From Megamerina dolium (lineage: Eukaryota > Arthropoda > Insecta > Diptera > Megamerinidae), in the NCBI GenBank assembly GCA_963854835.1, contig OY978529.1:47673821-47737820 (forward strand): a DNA stretch of 64,000 bases. Reading direction: 5' to 3'. Under the pieces are notes generated by a model that worked only from the letters and a program-made list of their open reading frames with translations, was not told the DNA's origin and ran no database searches. The translations under genes and the position numbers were made by a program. The first letter of the stretch is position 1. Each line of letters begins with the position of its first letter. Shown piece after piece: positions 13,199 through 24,400 of this stretch.

Positions 13199-14215
13199 AT
13201 GTCGGAAAATTATATGAAACAGAACAGACGTGGCTTAATTTATATCAGCTTTTGGATTATTTTTGCTACGTCGTTTCCTCAAGTTGCAGAGGCTAATCTT
13301 AAAGTGGTTTTTGCTGTTAACGCAGGTGGCAACGAGCATACGGATAAAAATGGTATACACTATGAAGCCGATCCTTTGCACAATAAAGTAGGCACGGCTT
13401 CAGATTACGGAAACCATTTGCTTATCATAGGACGTGTACCGGAACAAGATGAAGTTTTGTATCGTACAGAACGATACCATACTGCTACTTTTGGCTACGA
13501 TATTCCAGTCGACGGAGATGGTGATTATGCTTTAATTATGAAGTTCTGTGAAGTGTACTTCAATGAGCCAAATATGAAGGTTGCAACTAGTGTTATTTAA
13601 CTAAAGTTCATGTAATAAGTGTTTGTATTTTAGGTTTTCGATATTGTGTTGAATAAGAAACATACAATAGTTTCTGAGTTAGACATCTTTCATCAAGTTG
13701 GTCGTGGAACAGCCCATGAGGAGTATGCATTTTTTTCTATAAAGGGTGATCGCCTGTATTACAAGGAAGAGCAGTCACAAGTGCGCAATAGCTTTGTGCG
13801 TTTAGAATTTATTAAGGGTGCATATGATAACCCTAAAATCAATGCATTTGCTTTGCTTAAAGGCGATATTGAACGTATTCCTCGTCTGTCTCCTATTTCG
13901 GATGATATACTGCCCATGGATGCTGATATGGCAGTCTTCCATGATCGTGTTTCCGCTGATAGTAGTTCGGTATCACCTCTTACAGCGGTGCCAACACCTC
14001 CATCCGTAACCCAAAAGTCTCCAACACCTCTAGATACGACTGATGAAATACTAGATGATGATGATGACGCGCCTGAACCCATGTTAAAAGTACGTAAAAC
14101 AAGTGGTCCACGCCAGCCAAATCCATACTCAATCGATGATTCGTCAATAATGTTGCCAGTATTTATAGCTATAGGTGCTTTTATACCGTTGCTCTTTTGC
14201 CTATGCAAATTGTGA
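13199..14215 (+). CDS. Mlec: Malectin, ER lectin for glucosylated N-glycans
   Basis: Two exons, 13199-13579 and 13634-14215, phase 0, give 320 aa (human 292). A signal peptide ends near VAEA (about residue 32). The malectin domain follows: VFAVNAGG, IHYEADPL, TASDYG, YRTERYHTATFGYDIP, then FCEVYFNEP joined across the intron to VFDIVLN. The aromatic residues of the glucose-binding site are retained by position in these motifs. An acidic, proline/threonine-rich linker leads to one C-terminal membrane helix (about 298-317) and a short tail. Type I ER membrane protein that binds diglucosylated glycans and helps glycoprotein quality control (family knowledge). A tandem AATAAATAAA at 14741-14750 may serve as poly(A) signal. 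Confidence 0.95.
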
Positions 14216-14900
14216 TGCATTAAAAAAGTAGACTTAGCCGAACAATTGAGTTGCTATCGGCTATTATTAAATTTGTGATTTTTCATTTTGTTTCCATAAT
14301 AACAAATTGGTTTGTTAATACACTTGTAAAGCTTCCATCGTGGTTCACATTATTATACTTGGTATTATTTGTCGTCGTGTTCCTATAGTTTATCTTTAAT
14401 TTTAAAATTAAACCTTGCTAATGCATTTAATTTAATTTATGAACTTATTTAAAGAGCACATTTTACTTGACAATAGAAATCAAGAGGTAAAGTGGAAATA
14501 TATTCTTATGCTTCGTTTGGTTGTTCTTTAATTGTTGGCGCACATCGTTTTCAACGCACATTATATTTATTATTTCCTAAACATAATAGTTAATGTTAAT
14601 GGAATTAGTAAATTGATAGTACCATTAAGAATTAGTCTAATAAAATTCAATGTTTTGTTAAGGTTCAAACTCAATTGTATTGTATTTATGGGTAAAATTA
14701 AATGTGCTTCACATTTAGATATATCAAATGGATATAAAGAAATAAATAAACTTTTTCGCAAATATTCGAAAATTTGTATACATATTATTTAAAATTAAAA
14801 TTTGATTTAATATAATTTTCATTTGAATTATTAAAAAAGTTTAAAACATATGATTACTTTGTGGCATTAGGTAATTAAAACTAGGCAATATTAACCCTTC
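14216..14900 (+). other. Malectin 3' UTR and flank
   Basis: AT-rich, no independent gene. AATAAATAAA at 14741-14750 is the best polyadenylation signal seen. Confidence 0.45.
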
Positions 14901-14980
14901 CCTTCCCTTAATGCTTTGCTTCCCAAGACTGGACGGGTCTACGTTCCGGCAGAACTCGACCAAGGTCTCCTCATCAAGCA

Positions 14981-15052
14981 GAATACAGAAATGCTTTGTA
15001 CGGAAACAAAACAAAGCATTTCCGCATTCGTGCTGCTACAACAACAACAACC
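14981..15052. repeat. Short hairpin repeat with (CAA)n end, copy 1
   Basis: Inverted arms at 14981-14999 and 15011-15029 (gaatacagaaatgctttgt against its complement, 17 of 19 paired) are followed by gctgctacaacaacaacaac. The same unit occurs in opposite orientation at 34921-34999, so it is a dispersed repeat, probably the end of a larger transposon. Confidence 0.6.
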
Positions 15053-15241
15053 CTAAAGGACACACACGAGTTCAAATGTGCCAATTTGCAACTTTAAACT
15101 GCTGTATCTTTTCAATCAGTCCTTCTAGCGCAGTGAAGCTTCAGATTTGGGAAGAAGGTGCTGAAGTCATACGTCGTTTGAGTCCTGTTTCACCTTCTTG
15201 TGACCTCCATAGTGGACACCTTCGATTTTACATACCCGTAA

Positions 15242-15633
15242 TACGAGAGAAAAGTCCTACGCAAGATCTTTGGACCTATTTGCGTTGGTGGCGAGTACCG
15301 AATAAGGTACAACCATGAGCTGTACGTGCTGTATGACGATATTGACATAGTAAAGTGCATCAAAATCCAGCGGCTGCGCTGGCTAGGTCATGTCGAGCGA
15401 ATGGAAGAACACGCTCCAGCTAAGAAGGTGTTATATTCGGAACCCGCTGGAGGACGACGCAGAAGAGGAAGACCAAACCTCCGGTGGAAAGACCAAGTAC
15501 TGGAGAACCTGACGGCACTTGGAATTTCTAACTGGCGCCAGCTAGCGAAGAACAGAGATGGCTGGCGAAGCATGTTATTTTCGGCCTAAATCGATATTCG
15601 GTTGTTATGGCCACATAAGTAAGTAAGTAAGTA
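15242..15633 (+). mobile_element. LINE 3' end (RTE/CR1-like), first tandem copy
   Basis: Frame from 15242 to the TAA at 15587-15589 reads ERKVLRKIFGPICVGGEYRIRYN, RLRWLGHVERMEE, GRPNLRWKDQ, the typical C-terminus of LINE polyproteins of this type. The 3' end is a short TAAG microsatellite. A stop lies just upstream in frame, so the copy is truncated and dead. Confidence 0.8.
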
Positions 15634-15912
15634 AAGTGCATCAAAATCAAGCGGCTGCGCTGGCTAGGTCATGTCGAGCGAATGGAAGAACACGCTCCAG
15701 CTAAGAAGGTGTTATATTCGGAACCCGCTGGAGGACGACGCAAAAGAGGAAGACCAAACCTCCGGTGGAAAGATCAAGTACTGGAGAACCTGACGGCGCT
15801 TGAAATTTCTAACTGGCGCCAGCTAGCGAAGAACAGAGATGGCTGGCGAAGCATGTTATTTTCGGCCTAAATCGATATTGGGTTGTTATGGCCACATAAG
15901 TAAGTAAGTAAT
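15634..15912 (+). mobile_element. LINE 3' end, second tandem copy
   Basis: Starts abruptly at gtaaagtgcatcaaaatc, the equivalent of 15351 in the first copy, directly after that copy's TAAG tail. It runs through the same RLRWLGHVERMEE...RPNLRWKDQ frame to its own TAAG tail. Only a few bases differ between copies, so the duplication is young. Confidence 0.8.
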
Positions 15913-16175
15913 ACGAGCTGCAAAAGAAATAGATGGACCCGTATCTAGCCGGCACTCGATCAGCGCGTTGAATTAACAGGATAGCCAGTTGACGATTAAT
16001 GCCATATTCCTCGATGACGAGCATACACAGCACCTTTGCCACTTGGCGTAAGAATCGCCTTAAAATTATCGGCTTTTTAACATATTTTTTATGAGATATA
16101 GGTTAGGTTACCTTATGTGGCTGCCTTCTCTCTGAGAGGACACACTTAGGCCAGAAAGGTCCATTGTAATACCAC

Positions 16176-16467
16176 TGAGCTTCTCTCCCAATACTGTTGT
16201 GCGTGTTAAATTCAGACGGCATTAGAAGGCACCTACTAATATTAGCTGGTTCCGAACGGCAGAACTCTTGTGGCATCACTTTGAATTAGTTTTGTCACAG
16301 AGCTCTTATAAGAAGCATTTTTGGCAAATTGTTACTGCCAGAAAAATTGCCAATTCTTGCCGACAGGTGGGTACCGTTTGAAAGAAAAATCTTTTCGATA
16401 TTAAAGTTGTGCTTCACAACCTACAGATCAAAGGGCCAACACACGAACTCAATGACCTACGGCACCC
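16176..16467 (-). mobile_element. tRNA-derived SINE copy
   Basis: Diverged copy of the family best seen at 40142-40496. The tRNA-like head is at 16418-16467 (complement of ...ctacggcaccca) and the body runs left through the shared ...caggtgggtaccgtttgaaag and ...attagaaggcacctact segments. The B box is decayed. Sequence at 16085-16175 (ggttaggttacc..., ...gaggacacacttaggcc) looks like the 3' end of an unrelated LINE. Confidence 0.65.
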
Positions 16468-17010
16468 AAAATTGATACTTCATAGAAGATGAGTTTAACT
16501 AACTTAATTAAGAAGAATAACATTAAGAATAACAAAATATTTATTTTTTTATTTATTTATTAAGAGCTTAAAAAACAATACATTTGTTAAATAAACTAAA
16601 AACGCAGCGCTAGCAGCGGAGACTTTCGGCTGATAACAAAATATAATACGACTTTAATATGGTAATGTGTAAGAAATCGGTGACTAGGTGTTTGGCAAGT
16701 TAAAAAAATGTAAGAGGCTCAAAGTTGCTTGTACCATACCCACCATTCACATATATATAACTTCAATATTTTTATCCGCTGAATCATATCTAAAAGAATA
16801 TCCTTTACGGAAATGAAATGTCTAGTTGGCGACCCAATGTTCCTACAGGTCACCACAAGGACCACAATAAGGGCATATTTTTGTATGGGGAATATGTCAA
16901 ACAGATCGATTATATATTTAAAATGATTCTAACTATTACTATAACTACGGGCACCTACTACTTACAAACCTACTTACTTATGTTTCTATTGCAACAAAAA
17001 GTCGATTGTT
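16468..17010. other. Noncoding spacer between SINE and LINE remnants
   Basis: AT-rich sequence with no gene or identifiable element. Confidence 0.4.
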
Positions 17011-17241
17011 TTACGCCGAATGTAGTATGCTTCGGCAGATATCTCTGTCATTCGCTAGCTGGCGCCAGTTAGAAATTCCAAACGCGGTCAAGTTCTCTAC
17101 TACTAGATCTTTCCGAAAGACATTAGGTCTGCCTGCTTCAAAAGCATAGTCATCAACAACGATGTATGGTCCAAGACGCCGGGACTCTTTGTTTGTTGAC
17201 ACTTGGTACTTTGTCTTGCCATCGTTCACCGTAAGACCCAT
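17011..17241 (-). mobile_element. LINE remnant with internal deletion
   Basis: An open frame joins MGLTVNDGKTKY (reverse-transcriptase thumb region of the same LINE family as at 15242) directly to GRPNVFRKDLVVENL...ISNWRQL, its extreme C-terminus. About 100 residues between the two parts are missing compared with the copy at 15242, so this copy arose by internal deletion. Confidence 0.75.
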
Positions 17242-17589
17242 TCGACACGATTCTCTTTCCAGCTCTGAGAAAAAAGAAAAAAAATGTGAAAAGCGTGTTC
17301 TGGTAGTGGCGAAATCGTGTTTGTTTTACTTCTTTACGTGATTATTTGCTCTACTGCTACTTTATTATCAATGCTTGACGTCAAAGTGTTTTCTGTTTTT
17401 TACTTTGAGCGTGTGTGAATCTGTAGGAAAGTAGGATGCAAGTAAATTCTTGGCAGTTATGATGTGAATAAAATTTCAGTTTTCAATTTTTAACAGAAGT
17501 ATAGAAATTTCTGACAATCAGAAAATTTAAACTTATATGTATATGTAAGGTTTATCTAATTTTAGCAGCAAATAATAAAATGTTGCAGA

Positions 17590-17890
17590 ATGGAAGCACC
17601 AGCAAAAAAAGCGAAAAAAGTACACGACTCAATTTATATTTTATTTAATTGCAAATATTAAAAAAAACTTTAATTTATATCTACAGGGAGCAACGAAAAG
17701 CGCCACATTCTGATACAAAAGCATATCGAATAGGGATCGAATAGTCAAAAATGCTAATAGTAACGAGGGCTGGAAGTAAGTTAAAGGAATATTTTAAATG
17801 CAATTAGATCTTGACTTTTTTAATAGAAACATTGCGGCTGATCTCCAAGGGCCGCTGGAACCTGAAAAATATTCTGTGAAAAAATGAAAA
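17590..17890 (+). pseudogene. Possible decayed small gene
   Basis: Three exon-like blocks are visible: ATG with MEAPAKKAKKVHDS (from 17590), a block after ctacag (from about 17687) and a block after ttaatag (from about 17827). The second block ends DRIVKNANSNEGWK before gtaagt and the third reads NIAADLQGPLEPEKYSVKK and stop. The second block needs a frameshift to join, and no single frame runs through. I do not recognise the family. It could be a pseudogene or chance. Confidence 0.25.
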
Positions 17891-18499
17891 TGAAAAAATA
17901 AGACAAGGTGGTTCAGACGGACTACACTCTTATTGATGAGTCGGGCTTACTAATGCCTCTGACTCAGATTCGGACTAAAATTCATTTTTATTTAATGCAA
18001 TATTTTTAAAATATTTTTTAAAGATAATTACTTGTTAAAAGGCAGTACAAATGCTTATGTTTATAATAAGTTTACTGAAGACTGATTAAAATGAATTGAA
18101 TTGAGCATTTTTTAATTTATACTTACTTACTTACATGCATTCAATCTGTTTAATAACAAATGATTTGATTTGTGAAACGTTTAATGAAAATTTAGTTTTG
18201 GAAAATGTATTTTAATGAAATTTTAAAGTTGTCGCCACAGCGATCAGTTCGTTCCGGTTGGAGACGTCATCATAACTTTTGCTTTGTTGCAATGTTGCTG
18301 GCGCAGTGAATCTGTTTACAACTTTACTCGAACTCAAGAGAGAAGATTTTCAGATGGCCTTACCTCGTTAATAAGACCTCTGAATTTTAATATTTCAAAC
18401 ACATCTATTACAATTAATATGTAAAGTCAACACGTGCGGTAGTAGGCAAACATTAAGCAGGAAAGTTTGGCCAAGGATTCTAGTTCATCATTTCTCGAA

Positions 18500-21400
18500 A
18501 TGGAGTTCAACAAACAGAACGATCAGTTGCAAATGCAACATTTAGCAGGTTATAATATTGTATCGCGTCCACCTTTGTATTCACCTAATGGAGAGTAAGT
18601 AGATTGTAGATACAGATGTATGTATAGTCGGTTAACATGAAATTACTGCAGATTTCTATTTGTAATATCGGACATAACTATAAATGTATATTCCACAAAT
18701 ACTGGTGAGATCGCTCGGAAATTAGAAGGAGCAGAAAATCGTCTGATTGCTATGGAATTTGAATTAACACAGCAGCATATATTAGTGGCATGCAGCGAAG
18801 CTGGAGAATTATTGCGCTGGAGTTGGAGTACAGGGGAATTGAAAAGCAGACTTAATATTAATTTACCAAAAGGGCGTTTCACATCCTTCAATCTCATAAA
18901 GTTATATGGAAATTCTGAAACTGCCTGTGCTTTTGTTACTGTTAAATATATAGGTAGTCCGCTAAAATGGTTTGCTGTTGAAACCAGCGAAGGACGTACT
19001 TTGAATGTTGCATGCTCTCTGATGCTGAAGTAAGTTTGTGTGTAATTATAGTTCCTGCTGCTCTAACAAAATAAATGTATTTCCAGGCAGGTTGACCCCA
19101 TGGTTGCAGTTGACAACAAACATTTCCAAAACATTGTTGTAGCACAAGGATTCTATGTTTATTTCATTAATTACGCAAACTGGAGGTGGAAGCGGTATTT
19201 ATTCTTAAGAAACATTTTTTGCTTAGTTATGCCACAACTTTATATTTCACAGCTTTAAAAATGCTCATAACGTTAATATTACTGTGGTTCGTGTGCATCC
19301 TACGGAAGAAGTGGTTGCAACTGGCGACGAAAAAGGTAGAATATTCTTATGGCGCCAATTTACGGATCAGCACACCGTTAAAACAGTAAGTTTTTACGGA
19401 ATTTCCAAATAACATGAAGTATTCGATATTAAACATATTTGTTTTCAGTCACTCTATCATTGGCATCACACACCTATCACAAGTATTGCATTTTCTGCTA
19501 GTGGCGCAAGTTTCTATAGCGGTGGTCTAGAGAAAGTACTAGTGAAATGGAATGTGCAACACCCTGAGCAGCGAGACTTTATACCTCGTATGAGTTCCAC
19601 AATAAAACATATTGCTGTCAGTGGGGACAATTCACAGATCGCCGTTTGCACTGCTGACAATGGAGTACAAATTGTCGGCAGTGATTGTGTAATAAAAAGC
19701 ACTTTGCAGGAGTTTACCTACGTCTTGGATGATAACACTGGAAAGGGCAAGTTTCCGATAGGATTACGCCTTAATCCTCGTACAAATTCTTTGGTTTTAA
19801 ATGGACGTACTGGCCATTTGCAATTTTATTCGGCGTATACCCAACATCTTCTATATAATGTAGTTTTAAATTAGCAAACCAATCTGTTGTATGGTACTAA
19901 TTTGTGTTTTTTTTGACAGATGGATATTGTAGTGCAAAATAGCCTGTCATTCGAAGTGGGTAAAATTTTATACGATATTTGCGTTACTAAGGCCGCATTT
20001 AACATTGATTGGATGGCTACCGGTGAAGTCTTTAATGATGAGGAGCACTTCCCTGAATTACGTTTGAAGTTTTGGAAATATGAAGTAGAGTCTAAGAGGT
20101 AACAAGAGAGATATTTCGAGTATAATTGAATTTACCTAATTCGGTCTGTTTTTAGTTACGTTTTAAATACAAACATTGAACTGCCACATGAAGGTGGATT
20201 TAAAGCTATTGAATTCTCTAGTGAATATCAAATGGAGAATCTGCTATGTGCTACGGTAGGAGAAGAAAACACCGTAAAGATATGGGCACTCGAAAAATCT
20301 GACAATATTTACAAAGAGGGTAAAGTGTGGTATTGCATTGCCCAAACCAGTTACAAGAACTTGCCCATCGAATCGATATCATTTTCACAAGATGGTTCCC
20401 TGCTAGCAGCTGGATTTGGAAACACATTATGTATATATAAAGCAGATTGTCTTAAGCTAAAGGCTGCACTTTCCAGCAGTGCAGGTTTAGACGGTTGCCT
20501 ACAGAAAGTTCAGGTATGTGTACCGAAGGAGAATGCCAACGGTTCCAAAAATGACCTTAATGAACAGCGTACAAAACTGCTGAAGCTTTCTGCGAATTTC
20601 TTTGAAAATAACGATGAAGCACTCATAAAAGAAATAGAAAAATCTGTAAAATTGAATAAAAAAGCAAGGATGCCAAAATCGCCAAAGCAAACCATTAAAA
20701 TTGAAGAGAAGCAAAAACAATACCTGTTCAATAAGATTCTACAAATGCACGAATTAAATTTGTACCAAAAACTATTGGTTTATCAAAAGCTGAATATAAA
20801 ATGCCAAGTACATCCGCAATGTCAAGCCAAAATGGTGGAATATCTTAAAAATACGGTAGCAACATCTGGCCTTTGTGATAAGGCAAGCAAATTGCACCAG
20901 CGTATACATCGCATCAATATGCGTGATCGCTTCAAAGCAAAGTATCGTCTGCATCAGTATCGCATTCGTAAACGTAATTATGACACAAAAATAACTCGGC
21001 ATTTAGTTCCTATAATGTGTGTCTTAAACCTGAACGAAGTTACTAATCAAAAGCAATCAAAATTGCCACATAAAGAGAAAGATGTAAAACCTCCAGAAGA
21101 TGAAGAAATACTAAATACGAATGACTCTCCCGTGCAAAGTGTTGCTAAGATATCACATGTACAATTCGCTGCTGGTGAACATGCGCATTTGGTATGTTAT
21201 CACTCTTATATTACGATTGGATAAATTATAATTGAAAGTCAATGTTTTAGGTGGTTGTATGCACAGAAACACGTGTGCTTGTCTGGAATCTTTTAAATTT
21301 ACGTTTGAAGTCTGTGTGCAAATTATCTGTGAAAAATTTGACATTCGATGCCCAATCAAATCTAATTGCAGCATTTACGTGGAAAAATGAATGTAATTTT

Positions 21401-24400
21401 TTAATTTCCAAATCCGTCGGTGATACCACAATAACGATCAAACTGAGGCAACATTTGAACTATTTGTTAAAAACATAAACATTCTACAATAATGTAGAAA
21501 TTTGCCAGGAGCTCACGATATTGTGGTATTATCGGCATTATAACAACTTATTTATTTACTTTGTTTATTGTATATATCTCTGTTTTGCTCAGTGCACATT
21601 TTTCAGCCCCATGTACCACTTCCAATTTATCAGCGATGCAGTTTGCCTGAAATCTATGGAGCTACCTGGTTACCACGGCGTCATCCAAAACAGTGCTCAA
21701 TTAATGTGGATTGGCAGGCACAATCAACATTATACTTTTTAACCGACGCACAGGTTTGATTTTTACTCAATGTGAAAAAGTTGTGGGCAATTTTTAATTA
21801 TTGTTAACATTTCGAAGGAAATTGTATATTTGTGTACGCCGAATGATCTCAAAACGGATGAAGCGGGGTCTGTTGCATTTAACAATGCTGCTGTACCTGA
21901 AGGATTGCGATACACCACCTTCGGTACTTTTGCCACCCAACAGACTTCTGATAGGCTCACTGGATTGAAGAAATGGAATGGTTACTTAAATGTCGGCAAA
22001 ACACGAAAAGCAGTAGTGAAAGCGGTAAGATTATTTTATTATACCCCACACTCGAGAGCTTCTGTTTGTAACACCCATAAGGAAATGTGACAGATATGAA
22101 AAAGCATATACATATATATTATTGATCAGAATCAGATCAGATCTGATCTATTTCTTTTTATTATCGTCGTTAAACTTTTTTGAGCTCTCTGTTAATGGCG
22201 GAGGCTTATTGGACATATATCTCATATAAAGATCCGTCAAAAAGCTACAGTCAAAGTTAAGAACATCTTAAAGCTAGAATCGACTTCGGACATCCCGTGT
22301 GTAGGCTGAAGCTCAACGTTAATGTCGAACATATTTTTCTTTTGAACGATATTCACCTGTCGGCAAGCAATTGGCAATTCTTCCGGCAGTAACAATTTGC
22401 CATGGAAAAGAACTCTGTGACAAGGCTCAGAAAAAGTGATGTCACAAGGATTATGCCGTTCGGAACAGACTAATATAAGTAGGTCCCTTTATATACTGTC
22501 CAAAATTTAACACGCACAATAGTACTGGAAGAGAAGCTCATAAGTGCCACATATTTATTATTTTTTTTTTTTTAGGTTTACTCTGCTACATATCTCATAG
22601 TCAACGCTCCGCGGTATGAAGTTGAGATTATTCAGAATACTAGTATGTCCCATACTATTATGGGACCACTCCGATGTAGTGTTCAGCCTTATTGGCGATG
22701 GCCCTGGGTGTCGAGTGGGAATATATAGCAAAGGCTTTGGTAGAGGTGGCTCTGAGCGCTCTCGTGACACACAAAGCAGCCAACCTTTGAACCCTTTTCA
22801 CCGAATTTTTATATAAGGCTGTTTTTAGTGCAGTCAACCAGGCAACGGTTGATCCACAGGGGTATACAGGCAATGCGCGACGCTCGGCTTCATGTCCCAT
22901 TTTGACATTTAACTAAAGGCTTTGTTAACACGCTTTTCAATATTGCGTTTGAAGTTAACCTTTTTTGCCTAAGACGAGACGCAGTTATCTAGCTTTTTCC
23001 GAGAAGCTCAGTCTGGTCCTGCAGATCGAACACGATACTACATGATCTCGTTTGTATATCCTAGTAAAGAGAACATGTTCTGATTTATGATAGTTGACTC
23101 CTAAACCACACAGCTATTGGTTCACTTCCTTATAGAAGTAATTGCATGCCGCATCTGCTTGCTTAAGCGGAAACACTTTATTTAGCAGCTATTGCCAGAT
23201 GGTTAGAGTATACTACAATCTTGCACCCCGTGCTATCAAGACACAGCAACAATTCATTCACTACATGTACCCATAATAAATAGAAACACAACCGAACAAC
23301 CAACATCAAATTAGATGCGAGTGGATCTCTTGAACAGTTCCGACAATGTATTTCCAGTTCTAGATTGTCACTGCTGCCCGAAGATAGGTGGCTTTGACTG
23401 CTGCGTCTTTTTTTGAAAGGATTTTCCTAATCCTAGCTGCTTTTGAAAACTCTTCTAAGGATTCGTAGAAAAGCTCCCATGATTCCCACTGTGCTTTCCT
23501 AATATTAGATAGGTCTTGTAGGTTCCCTAGTCAGCAACTGCTCTACTGAGACCGTGCAATCAGTGACGTGCTCTTTGTTTGTGGACATTAAGTACTTCGT
23601 CTTGCCGGCGTTCACCTCTGAGAATGCTGTACTGACTGCTTGTATGTTCATGCCATTATTGAAGATATTGCCACTATGTGGTAAATCAGTAGCTTGTATT
23701 ATTAACTTCGTAAGGAATTTGAAGAATCACCTCGTTTGAAACTCCATTCTGTATTAAACTGTTGGGAAGGGCTCCTTAGGAGTTTTGACTGCACAACGGG
23801 ATTTATACAGTATCACGTCATTCTGCAAAGATTCAGACATGGTTGTGCAGAGGTAATTCCTTACCGAACTGTCGAAAACGGCTTTATAATCAAAAAATAG
23901 GTGGTGTTTGATGATGATGATGATGTTCAGAAGGCTTATGCCACGGTAGTTGGCGCAAACTCTGAGGTATACTTTCTTAACATTGATATGGATTATGGCT
24001 AGCCGTTCGTTCACAAGTATGACCTGTGAGAGTAGGTGTCGCAGTCTCTTGTTGATAAAAAATCCTCATCCTAGTTTGTGCCTCTCCGCATGGTAATTGT
24101 AAGAAATATCATAGGACAATCTTCTAGAGTAGCCTTGTTCCGTCTATTAGATTTCCTGAAGAACGGTTATATCAGCATTATACAGGGTGATTTTTTAAGA
24201 GCCTTCGGATTTGATAAAAAAAAAAACAAATTTATAGAAATGTATGAAATCTTTATTTGAGTCGATAGAACGATCTAAATAATTCAATATTTAAAGGTGA
24301 TTTCATATAAATGTTAACCGCGGCTGCGCCTCAAATGGTTCATACGCTGGGTCCAATTTTGCCAAACTCTCCAACATATCGGCCGGTATCTCACGAATAA

